From Saccharospirillum mangrovi (GTDB lineage: Bacteria; Pseudomonadota; Gammaproteobacteria; Pseudomonadales; Natronospirillaceae): DNA of 64,000 nucleotides. Of the stretch, positions 16,438 to 25,962 are shown piece by piece (position 1 is the stretch's first letter; each line of letters begins with the position of its first letter). The stretch lies in assembly GCF_003367315.1 (NCBI RefSeq), contig NZ_CP031415.1:2168001-2232000 (forward strand), given 5' to 3'. The notes beneath the pieces are model-generated. The model was not told the DNA's origin, searched no databases, and worked only from the letters and a program-made list of their open reading frames with translations. A program made the position numbers and the translations under genes.

Positions 16438-18378
16438 CTACTCCTCAGCGCGTCCGCCGTCCAGGCGGCCTTCGAATAAATCGTCCACCGTTGGGGCCAG
16501 GATCGAGTCGTCGAAGCTGTCCAGCGTCTGGATGCGGATGTCCCAGATGCCGCTCAAGCGACGATCGCGCAGGTCGTCACCGTTGCCTTCCACCACCGTT
16601 GGGCGCAGCACGACCAACAGGTTGGTCTTCTGCCGTTCGGTTGAGGTGGAGCGGAACAGCACGCCGAGAATCGGGATTCGGCCGAGTAAGGGTACACGGC
16701 TTTCGCGTTCGATCAGGGTGTCGTCAATCAGGCCGCCCAACACGATGGTGCTGCCGTTATTGACCAGCACTTCGGTCTGCACCTGGCGTTTGTTGGTGAC
16801 GATATCGACGGCGCCAAAGTCGTTGTTGGCCGAAATGGATTCCACCACCTGGTCGACTTCCATCCGCACCAGCCCGTCTTGTTGCACGTGCGGAATTACT
16901 GTCAGCGTGGTGCCGACGTCCTGACGCTCGATCACAAAGGGATTGTCGTCAGTACCGTTACCGCCGGTTTTAAACGGCACTGAACTACCGACGGTGATAA
17001 AGGCTTCGCTGTTGTCCAGCGTCATCACGCTCGGTGTGGACAGAACGTTGGTGTTCGACTGCGATTCAATAGCCTGGATGATGGCGCCGAAGTTTGGAGA
17101 GCTGCCAGGATCAACCAGTCCGAGAAAGGCACCATTGGGCAACGCACTGACGTTGCTGGTTGCCGCCGCTGAAACGATGTCTGACAGCGGCGCACCGGAC
17201 TCGTTGAAATTGGAGGCCGCAAACGGCACGCCGTCACCAACCTTATCGGGGTTGGTTGCCCACTGCACACCCAAGGCGTCGCTGACATCGCCACTGACTT
17301 CAACAATAGCCGCTTCGATCAACACCTGTTTCCGCCGCACGTCCAACTGCCGGATGATGCTTTCGATTTCGTTCATCACCGAGGGTTCAGCGCGTACGAC
17401 CAGCGCGTTCAACTGCTCGTCCGGCAGAATGCTGATTGAACTCGACGGTGGCGCCTGACCACCCTGGTTTTGATCTTGCTGTACTGAACCGGCCAAACCG
17501 GTCAGTAATTCCGCCATACGGGCGGCGTCGGCGTTGTTCAGGAAGATGACTTTGGACGAGGAATTCTCCGGCGCTGGAATATCCAGCTCACGGATCAAAT
17601 TGATGATTTGTGCCCGGGCGTCGTCTTCGCCGCGAATGATGATGCGATTGGAGCGTTCATCGCCAACCAGATGCACGCCCCGGCTGCCGGCGCGCGTGCC
17701 GTTCTGATCGCCCGCGGTAACCGGCGTTGGTGAAATGCGTTCCAGCAGTTGAATAACGTTGCCAACCCAGGCGTATTGCAACGCCACCACTTCAATTTCT
17801 TCGCTGCCGGCTTTATCGAGCAATTCAACGATTTCGGCAACACGTTCGATGTTGGTGGCACGGTCACTGATGATCAACGCATTGGCGGTGTTCACACCGG
17901 CCAGATGGCCGTAGCTGGCGACCAACGGGCGCAGAATCGGCACCAGTTCCATCGCAGAGGTGTTTTGAATCGGGAAGACGCGGGTGATGATGCGCTCGCC
18001 CTCAATTTCACCGTTACTGTCGACCGGTAAGCCCGAGGCTTTGACGTCGGCCTGGGCAATAATCTTGATGGCGTTGTCGGTTTCCACCGCTGAAAAACCG
18101 TAGACCTCGATCGTTGCCAGGAAAATTTCGTAAATCGCTTCGGCGGTTAATTCACGATCGGAAATAACCGTCACCTGGCCGCGCACACGCGGATCAACGA
18201 TGAAACTTTCACCAGTTACCCGCGCCACCATATCGATGACATCGCGAATGTCCGCATCCTGCATGTTCAATTGGAAGGTGGGTTCTTCGGCGAATGTCGG
18301 CCGACACAATAGCGCCAGCAGCAAGACAATGCCGAGCCAGCGTAACCCTGAATAATGATTGAAAAGTCCCTGTGTCAT
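16438..18378 (-). CDS. gspD: Type II secretion system secretin GspD
   Basis: Forms the outer-membrane channel of the type II secretion system. The 646-residue protein has a signal peptide (about residues 1-30, ending RPTFA). The N0 domain (FQLNMQDADIRDVIDMVARV) and N1-N3 repeats follow; FPIQNTSAMELVPILRPLV and FLNNADAARMAELLTGL are repeat starts. A Gln/Gly/Ser-rich linker is near residue 300. The secretin core runs from about residue 350, with VLIEAAIVEVSGD, VLSTPSVMTLDN, VGSSVPF and the ending VPLLGRIPILGVLFRS. It lies 14 bp after gspC. Confidence 0.97.
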   Translation of the reverse strand: MTQGLFNHYSGLRWLGIVLLLALLCRPTFAEEPTFQLNMQDADIRDVIDMVARVTGESFIVDPRVRGQVTVISDRELTAEAIYEIFLATIEVYGFSAVETDNAIKIIAQADVKASGLPVDSNGEIEGERIITRVFPIQNTSAMELVPILRPLVASYGHLAGVNTANALIISDRATNIERVAEIVELLDKAGSEEIEVVALQYAWVGNVIQLLERISPTPVTAGDQNGTRAGSRGVHLVGDERSNRIIIRGEDDARAQIINLIRELDIPAPENSSSKVIFLNNADAARMAELLTGLAGSVQQDQNQGGQAPPSSSISILPDEQLNALVVRAEPSVMNEIESIIRQLDVRRKQVLIEAAIVEVSGDVSDALGVQWATNPDKVGDGVPFAASNFNESGAPLSDIVSAAATSNVSALPNGAFLGLVDPGSSPNFGAIIQAIESQSNTNVLSTPSVMTLDNSEAFITVGSSVPFKTGGNGTDDNPFVIERQDVGTTLTVIPHVQQDGLVRMEVDQVVESISANNDFGAVDIVTNKRQVQTEVLVNNGSTIVLGGLIDDTLIERESRVPLLGRIPILGVLFRSTSTERQKTNLLVVLRPTVVEGNGDDLRDRRLSGIWDIRIQTLDSFDDSILAPTVDDLFEGRLDGGRAEE

Positions 18379-18392
18379 CGTGCCAACTCTGC

Positions 18393-19295
18393 TCAGAAAG
18401 TGGGGATGGATTGATAAATGGTGAAGGTGCGCGAACCGCGCTGGATGGCAATTTTTAATTCACCACCGCTTTGCAAAATCTGATTTAACAAGGCCTGATC
18501 CTGCGCCAGATTACCCACCGGATTGTCGTTAACGGCGGTAACAACATCGCCTGGGCGCAGACCCGCCATTTGCAGCTGCCGCGCCCGGCGCGTTACCCGG
18601 TAACCATTTTCCGACGCTTCCAGACCGACTTCATTCAATAGCCCTTGCGGGTCGGACGCGGCGCGCTCGCGCACGTAACTGACCATCTGCTCGACCTGCT
18701 GTTGCACCGCGGCGCTCTGGCTGGCGACCTGATTGACGTTGGCGCTTTGCAATTGTGCCGTGCCACTTTCATTACGGTCCAGCGGTTGCAGCGTGCTGTT
18801 GGATTCGCTGCGCTCATAGCGCAGCGTTTCCATCCGGCCGTTGCGGTTGAGCAACACCCGGTCACCATAGACGGCGGCCAGTTCGGCCTGACCAAACACA
18901 TTGTCACCAATGCTGAAAGCGTCCGATTGACCGTTACGCTGGGCAATCACCGCGAACCCCTGCCCTTCGTTACCCCGGGCGACCACCGCTTGCAACACCA
19001 GGCGCAGCTGTGTATCGGGTGCATCAACCGGCGCAGCAACCACCGCTTCCTGCTCGGCGACATAGGTTCCAAACAGCGGTTTTTCAGCCAATTCCCGGCC
19101 CAGGGCTTCGAGGTCGGATGACGCATTGCCCGCTGCCGTCGTTGCCGGCTCAATGCGAGGAACCACCACGGGAACGGGGCCATCCAAAAGGAGCCAGGTT
19201 AACCGGGCGCACAGAACCGCACTGACGGCGACCAGGATCAACACCAGCCACTGTTGTGCTTTTAATGCCTGGCTTTGCCAGCGTGCCCAGTTCAT
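18393..19295 (-). CDS. gspC: Type II secretion system protein GspC
   Basis: Inner-membrane protein linking the inner platform to the secretin. The 300-residue protein has one membrane helix (about residues 14-36). It then has a homology region around residues 70-165 (KPLFGTYVAEQE is its start; VFGQAELAAVYGDRVLLNRNG is the conserved core, broken here at 20 residues or less by quoting VFGQAELAAVYG). A C-terminal PDZ-like domain follows: GYRVTRRARQLQMAGLRPGD and VVTAVNDNPV. ATGA overlap with gspN upstream; gspD follows. Confidence 0.93.
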   Translation of the reverse strand: MNWARWQSQALKAQQWLVLILVAVSAVLCARLTWLLLDGPVPVVVPRIEPATTAAGNASSDLEALGRELAEKPLFGTYVAEQEAVVAAPVDAPDTQLRLVLQAVVARGNEGQGFAVIAQRNGQSDAFSIGDNVFGQAELAAVYGDRVLLNRNGRMETLRYERSESNSTLQPLDRNESGTAQLQSANVNQVASQSAAVQQQVEQMVSYVRERAASDPQGLLNEVGLEASENGYRVTRRARQLQMAGLRPGDVVTAVNDNPVGNLAQDQALLNQILQSGGELKIAIQRGSRTFTIYQSIPTF

Positions 19296-20047
19296 TCAAA
19301 CACCCGCTGACTGATATCAAACAAGGTATCGCGGCCGGCCGGAATCGCCAGATTCAGCCGTTCAGCCAGCGCGCGTTTGACGCTCAAACTGCCCACGCCG
19401 TCACGGCTCAGTTGGGCGTCAATCAAAGGGGTTTCATCCATCGCCAATACCAACGCCTGCCAACGGGCATCGTCACTATTCAACTGACCCTGCATTTGTG
19501 GAATCTGGAAGGTTTGAACCTGACTGCCAAACGGCACGCTGACCGGACCACCGGACCAGCTCAGGCTTCCGCCCAATTCACCCAAGGCACCGCGCCAACC
19601 AGCCGACAGTGCAACGTCGTCCAAACGCAGCCGCCCTTGAACATCGGCGCCGTAGGCGCTGGCAATGGGCGCAAAGGCAGTGTCATCAACGTAACCGCTC
19701 AGGGATTTCACACTGGCGCCGGTGAGTTTGATGTCCAGGCGACCGGTGACATCAAGTGACGCATTGGATACCTGAATATCGAAAGGCAGGCGCAGCATGA
19801 ATAAAGACAGTGGTCGAGCGTGCCAGCCCAGTTGAAGCGCAGGCACTTGCGGCGCTTGCAGCCGGGCAGAACCGGACCACAGACTGCCGTCCACTTGTTC
19901 CAGACGAATACCGGCACTTTGCAGCGCGGGCTCAAAAAACTGGCGCAGCCAGCTGAGCGGTGTCATCGCTAACAACGCTACTAAATAGACCGCGAAAAAA
20001 AACGCCACCAGGCGCGGACGGATTAACTTGAACAACCGAGTGCACAT
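19292..20047 (-). CDS. gspN: Type II secretion system protein GspN
   Basis: Accessory type II secretion protein of the inner membrane and periplasm. The 251-residue protein has one N-terminal helix (LVAFFFAVYLVALLAMTPLSW), then a beta-rich periplasmic part with GIRLEQVDGSLWSGSARL, the GspN hallmark. It overlaps gspC by ATGA. The ATG at 20047 has AGGGA directly against it, which is poor spacing, so the TTG at 20035 or an upstream start are alternatives. The order N-C-D with no other gsp genes nearby means the rest of the system is encoded elsewhere or outside the window. Confidence 0.85.
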   Translation of the reverse strand: MCTRLFKLIRPRLVAFFFAVYLVALLAMTPLSWLRQFFEPALQSAGIRLEQVDGSLWSGSARLQAPQVPALQLGWHARPLSLFMLRLPFDIQVSNASLDVTGRLDIKLTGASVKSLSGYVDDTAFAPIASAYGADVQGRLRLDDVALSAGWRGALGELGGSLSWSGGPVSVPFGSQVQTFQIPQMQGQLNSDDARWQALVLAMDETPLIDAQLSRDGVGSLSVKRALAERLNLAIPAGRDTLFDISQRVFE

Positions 20048-20156
20048 TCCCTGCCATTCGTCGGCCGCCCAGTGTATAGGAATGCTGTTGGCGCTCACAA
20101 TTGCTTTACACCTTGCTGATCCAACGCAAACGTTTGAATTTAATAAAAAATCCATA

Positions 20157-20186
20157 AAAAAACCCCGGCATTGCCGGGGTTTTTTC
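20157..20186. terminator. Terminator downstream of groEL
   Basis: Stem CCCCGGC (20163-20169), loop ATT, GCCGGGG (20173-20179), with A6 before and T7 after. On the minus strand it ends groESL transcription ahead of gspN. Confidence 0.93.
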
Positions 20187-20203
20187 AGTCCAGTCGGGCT
20201 GAC

Positions 20204-21856
<1,653 letters not shown>

Positions 21857-21892
21857 TTACCTTCCTATCAATTCGTTTAACGACGTACGGAC

Positions 21893-22180
21893 TTATTCGA
21901 TAACGCCGAAGATGTCGCTTTCGGTCATGATCATCAGCTCTTCACCATCAATTTTGACGGTGCTGCCGGCGTATTGACCAAAGACAACGGTGTCGCCCAC
22001 CTTCACATCCAGCGGCTTCACTTCGCCGTTGTCGAGGATACGACCGTTACCAACTGCCAGAACTTCGCCTTGAGACGGCTTTTCCTTGGCAGAACCCGGC
22101 AGCACGATACCGCCGGCAGTCTTTTCCTCTTGCTCCTTGCGGCGTACTACGACGCGATCATGCAAAGGACGAATTTTCAT
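21893..22180 (-). CDS. groES: Co-chaperonin GroES (10 kDa)
   Basis: Heptameric lid of the GroEL chamber. The 95-residue protein opens [20 protein letters not shown]. The mobile loop is [16 protein letters not shown], and [11 protein letters not shown] and [13 protein letters not shown] follow. A ribosome-binding site (AGGAG) lies upstream of ATG 22180. It is the first gene of the groESL operon. Confidence 0.99.
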   Translation of the reverse strand: MKIRPLHDRVVVRRKEQEEKTAGGIVLPGSAKEKPSQGEVLAVGNGRILDNGEVKPLDVKVGDTVVFGQYAGSTVKIDGEELMIMTESDIFGVIE

Positions 22181-22272
22181 GGATCCAATCTCCTAAAAAT
22201 CACATGTTGGGAGGTTTTGTTTTAAGACGGGACGCTCCATCCGGAACACCCCTAAATGTCAATGCTCCGGGT

Positions 22273-22300
22273 AAATGGGGACAGCGACTTTCATTTCAAC
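22273..22300 (-). promoter_or_regulatory. Sigma32-type (heat-shock) promoter of groESL
   Basis: Read on the minus strand: -35 GTTGAAA (22300-22294), 13-nt spacer, -10 CCCCATTT (22280-22273). This fits the RpoH consensus CTTGAAA-N11-15-CCCCATnT in all but one base. The expected leader to groES is about 85 nt. No CIRCE element is present. Confidence 0.85.
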
Positions 22301-22324
22301 ACCCAGGGCGACAGGAAATTTACC

Positions 22325-23065
22325 TCACAGCCAGAGTCGGCCGATGGGCAGGTCGGGATCGTAGCGGTGAGCAATTTGCGCCTGCAGCAACTCAGCGGAC
22401 GCCAGCGCGTCCATCAACGCATGGTGCGGTGGGTAATACGGCAGATGGTAGCGCTCCCGGCTGTCGGCCAGGCGAATCGACACCGGCCGGCGGCCCAGCA
22501 ACCGCCGCCACAGGCTCATCGAGCTCTGCCGATGCCGTTGCGCTTCGATCTCCATGGTATCGACCACCGGAAACTCGATGCTTTTCCCCAACCGCAACTG
22601 CAAGGCCGCTTCAAAGAAGCCGCGCTCGATTGTCCGGTGATGCACCACCACGACCCGGCCGGCGAGCGCCTGCAACAAGTCGCTGAGGATGTCGCTTAAA
22701 TCGGGCGCCTGGGTCAAATCGGAGTCGGTGATGTGGTGAAAAGTGACCGACTGTTTGAGCAACGGCCGCTGCGGTTGCACCAACCAATGTCGGCTTTGCG
22801 GTAACTGAATGCGTTGCAGCGTGAATGGCACCACACCAATGCTGACAATGGCGTGTCGCTGCGGGTTGAGCCCGGTGGTCTCAAAATCCATGGCCGCGAA
22901 CGGCACGTCACTCAATGGCGTCTGCGGGCTCACCATGCCGGCGCCGTAGTAGGCGCGCAGCCGTGGGTCGCGCGCCTGGGCGTGCAACTGCGCAAAGCGT
23001 GCCTGCCAGTCCAGGCCGGTATCGATGGGCAGCGTTTGCTCCGGCGGTGGTAACGGCGGTGCCAT
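22325..23065 (-). CDS. DEDDh-type 3'-5' exonuclease (DnaQ-like)
   Basis: The 246-residue protein has the exonuclease motifs in order: MDFETTG (about residue 59; Asp and Glu), TFHHITDSD, HHRTIERGFFE (His-x-x-x-Asp region, with Glu in place of the usual Asp) and HHALMDALASAEL (catalytic His and Asp). Such proteins resemble the epsilon subunit or RNase T, but the substrate is not known. It begins within the stop of the upstream CBS/nucleotidyltransferase gene (TGATG), so the two are co-translated. The groESL heat-shock promoter lies just past its stop. Confidence 0.9.
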   Translation of the reverse strand: MAPPLPPPEQTLPIDTGLDWQARFAQLHAQARDPRLRAYYGAGMVSPQTPLSDVPFAAMDFETTGLNPQRHAIVSIGVVPFTLQRIQLPQSRHWLVQPQRPLLKQSVTFHHITDSDLTQAPDLSDILSDLLQALAGRVVVVHHRTIERGFFEAALQLRLGKSIEFPVVDTMEIEAQRHRQSSMSLWRRLLGRRPVSIRLADSRERYHLPYYPPHHALMDALASAELLQAQIAHRYDPDLPIGRLWL

Positions 23066-24930
23066 CAGCCGATCCGGTTCACTTGATAGCGCATGCGCAA
23101 AAACTTCTGGGCGTTGCTGATCACTTCAAAAGCGTCTTTCAGATTGCGCCGTTCGAACTGTGTCAGATGTTCCGGCTCGACGTTGTTGTCCGGCTCGCGC
23201 CCGGCTTCGATGTCCAGCGCCTGATGGCGCGCTCGCACCACGGCGATGAACTCCAGCGCATCGCGCAGATCATCGCCATTGCTGTGGCCGAGAATGCGTG
23301 AGTCGGCGATGTCTTTCAGCCGGTTGAACGAATTTTGCGCGATCGACCCGCAGGCCAGCGCGTGCACCCGGATCACATCCGACAGCGGCGCCGTACCACG
23401 CCGTTTCAGATTGATGGAGTTGTTGTGCTTGCCGTCTTTTTCCATCACGAAGGTGCGGAAAAACCCGAGTGGCGGTGTGCGATTCAGGGCATTGCGCGCC
23501 AATGCTGCCAGGAACAACGGCCGTTGCCGGGCGCGATCAGCAACCAGTCGCTTCAGGCTGTCGGCAAAAGCGACTTCACCATAGACGCCATCGAGGTCGA
23601 AAAAGATCGACGAATTCAGCAAGGCGCGCGGATCGGGCTTGTCGATCCAGTCGGTGAAGTATTGCTTCCAGACCGACAACGGCTGCCGCCAATGCGGGTT
23701 GGTCGCCATGATGCCGCCTTTGCAGTAGCTGTAACCGCAGGCCGCCAGGCCATCGCTGACGCGCGCTGCCAGTTGATGGAAATAGGCGTCGTGCTGTTTC
23801 GGATCAAAGCGGTCGTCGAGCACCAGGGCGTTGTCCTGATCGGTGATGATGAACTGCTCGTCACGCGCCATCGACCCGGCCGCGAGAAAACAATACGGAA
23901 CCGGCGGCGGCCCCAGTTCCGCTTCGGCCAATTCCAGCAAGCGACGGGTAAAGCTGCGACCAATGCCGGCCATGGCGCTGCCGATCATGTGCGAATTGGC
24001 GTCTTCGTTGACCATGCGCACAAAGGCGGCTTTGGCTTCAGGCACGAGTTCGGCCAATTCTTCCGCCGACTGACGATGATGAATGTGGCTGACGATGTAG
24101 AGGCTCGACTGCGACTCGTAACGAATGATGTCCGACAGCCCGACCACGCCAATGGTTTCGTCGCGTTGTTTGACCGGCAGGTGATGCACGTTGTGGCGCA
24201 GCATCAACAGCATGGCCTCGAACACAAAGGCATCGCTGGGAATACTGATAACGTCACTCGACATGATGGCGCTGACCGGCGTGTCGTAACCCAGTCCTTT
24301 GGCCAGCACGCGGGTGCGCAAATCGCGGTCGGTGATAATGCCGACAATGGCGTTGCTGCCATCTTCCGCGCTGATCAACAGCGACGACACCCCTTCGTCG
24401 GTCATCAACTGGGCAGCCTGTTGCAACGTTGCCGACTGCGCGACCCGGACCAGATCGCGCGACAATAATTTGTCGAGGCGCGAGGTCATCAGTTCATTAT
24501 TCTGCTCGCGCTCCACCACCGCCGAACGCAACCGGGACGGATCGTCAATTTCAACAAAGTCGGCGAACACTTCCTGCGCTTCCCACAACTTATGGAACAG
24601 CTCAGCCTTGATGTAATAAATGAGGGTGTCTTCAATCGCTTTGACCGGAAAGCGAACCGCCCGCCCCATCAGCAACGCCCACTGCCCGAAAATTTCACCT
24701 TCGGCCTGACGGTTATAAAAGTTGCCGTTGCGTCGATAGACTTCGACCGCGCCGCTGCGAATGTAATGCAGATCGGAAATTTCCTGACCGAATTTGAGAA
24801 TGGTCGAACCGGCTTTGAAATAGGCAATTTCCACCTGACAGGCCACCCGGTCGAGCCATTCGTCAGTCAGACTGTCGAAGGGCGCAAAACGGCGCAGGTG
24901 TTCGCGGATTTCGATCTGTTCAACTTCCAT
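23065..24930 (-). CDS. CNB-CBS-DUF294 nucleotidyltransferase-like protein
   Basis: The 621-residue multidomain protein has an N-terminal cyclic-nucleotide-binding fold (about residues 10-130; GSTILKFGQEISDLHYI and GEIFGQWALLM). A pair of CBS domains follows (about 155-270; MTDEGVSSLLI and GIITDRDLRTRVL). A DUF294 nucleotidyltransferase-like domain comes next (GSMARDEQFIITDQDNALV, with Asp residues placed as in nucleotidyltransferases). The end is a DUF294 C-terminal helical domain. It probably senses an adenine nucleotide. ATG 24930 is preferred over TTG 24972. Coupled to the exonuclease downstream. Confidence 0.9.
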   Translation of the reverse strand: MEVEQIEIREHLRRFAPFDSLTDEWLDRVACQVEIAYFKAGSTILKFGQEISDLHYIRSGAVEVYRRNGNFYNRQAEGEIFGQWALLMGRAVRFPVKAIEDTLIYYIKAELFHKLWEAQEVFADFVEIDDPSRLRSAVVEREQNNELMTSRLDKLLSRDLVRVAQSATLQQAAQLMTDEGVSSLLISAEDGSNAIVGIITDRDLRTRVLAKGLGYDTPVSAIMSSDVISIPSDAFVFEAMLLMLRHNVHHLPVKQRDETIGVVGLSDIIRYESQSSLYIVSHIHHRQSAEELAELVPEAKAAFVRMVNEDANSHMIGSAMAGIGRSFTRRLLELAEAELGPPPVPYCFLAAGSMARDEQFIITDQDNALVLDDRFDPKQHDAYFHQLAARVSDGLAACGYSYCKGGIMATNPHWRQPLSVWKQYFTDWIDKPDPRALLNSSIFFDLDGVYGEVAFADSLKRLVADRARQRPLFLAALARNALNRTPPLGFFRTFVMEKDGKHNNSINLKRRGTAPLSDVIRVHALACGSIAQNSFNRLKDIADSRILGHSNGDDLRDALEFIAVVRARHQALDIEAGREPDNNVEPEHLTQFERRNLKDAFEVISNAQKFLRMRYQVNRIG

Positions 24931-25040
24931 GGGCCAGATTGAGTGCGATGATTGGAGCGCTGAGACTGGCAATGATCCGCCGGAAAATCAATCGCCGTGC
25001 CGCGTAGCGGGTCTTGGATGTCGCGCGTTATCATGCCGCC

Positions 25041-25937
25041 ATGAAAAACCTTTTGTTTATTGGGCCCGGTGCCATTGGCAGTGTGTTGTGCTGGCACTGG
25101 CAGCCGCACGTGAAGCCCTGGGTGTTCCCGCATCGGCCCGATATGCACTTGGCCACTGCACTGCTCGACGCCGACCAATCCCAACCCTTGCATTGGCAAC
25201 GTTGGCCCGACGACCGGCCCTGGCAGGACATCGATCTGGTCGTCGTCACGACCAAGGCCCATCAAGTCATGGCCGCCGTCACACCGCTGCTCGATCACTT
25301 GCCGCAAGCATCCTGGTTGCTGTGTTGCAACGGTCTGGGCGCGCAACAATGGCTGGCGCAACAAGCGCCGAATCGCGTGCTCTGGGCCAGCACCACCGAA
25401 GGCGTCCGGCCGATGGGTGACGGACGCATGCAACGCAGCGGATCGGGTTTGACGCTGCTCGGTCCAGCCAGCGGCTCGGCGTTGAATGCGGCAACGCAAC
25501 AAAGGGCGCAGTTGCTGCTCGAACCCAAGTCACCGCTGACGCTCGAATGGCGCGATGATTTATTGCCCACGCTCTGGCTGAAGCTCGCCGTCAATGCCGT
25601 CATCAATCCACTGACCGCCTGGCATGGCCTGCGCAATGGCGAACTGCTCGACGCCCAATGGCGCACTGAGATCGAAACGCTGTGCGCTGAAATTCAGACG
25701 GTTGCGCGCGCCTGCCAACAAATCTTGCCGAACGATCTGGTCGAGCGCGTTCTGGCGGTCGCCACGGCGACAGCCCACAACCATTCGTCGATGCGCTTGG
25801 ACGTCGAAGCCGGGCGTCACAACGAGATCGACTTCATCAACGGTTATCTGGTGCGCCAAGGCTACGAAGCCGGCGTCAAAACCCCTAGACTGGCGCTTTG
25901 GCAGCAACGGCTGTCGAGCCGGCAGCCGCCTAGCTGA
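25041..25937 (+). CDS. 2-dehydropantoate 2-reductase (ketopantoate reductase) family
   Basis: NADPH-dependent oxidoreductase probably acting on ketopantoate in pantothenate synthesis. The 298-residue protein has an N-terminal Rossmann motif GPGAIGSVLCWHW, then VVTTKAHQVMAAV (KxxQ-like Lys). A C-terminal helical domain follows, with KLAVNAVINPLTAWHGLRNG (conserved Lys, Asn and Asn) and FINGYLVRQG. The family match is good, but PanE paralogs exist, so the exact substrate is open. ATG 25041 is chosen as the first codon of the Rossmann strand. It is divergent from the CBS gene. Confidence 0.88.
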   Translation: MKNLLFIGPGAIGSVLCWHWQPHVKPWVFPHRPDMHLATALLDADQSQPLHWQRWPDDRPWQDIDLVVVTTKAHQVMAAVTPLLDHLPQASWLLCCNGLGAQQWLAQQAPNRVLWASTTEGVRPMGDGRMQRSGSGLTLLGPASGSALNAATQQRAQLLLEPKSPLTLEWRDDLLPTLWLKLAVNAVINPLTAWHGLRNGELLDAQWRTEIETLCAEIQTVARACQQILPNDLVERVLAVATATAHNHSSMRLDVEAGRHNEIDFINGYLVRQGYEAGVKTPRLALWQQRLSSRQPPS

Positions 25938-25962
25938 GCCGCGTCACGCATAAGGATTATTC

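Noticed and set aside
22181-22324. CIRCE element upstream of groES
   Set aside because: TTAGCACTC-N9-GAGTGCTAA is not present; a sigma32-type promoter is found instead.
23335-24468. 377-codon plus-strand frame opposite the CBS/DUF294 gene
   Set aside because: Antisense shadow; composition is biased and no domain is seen.
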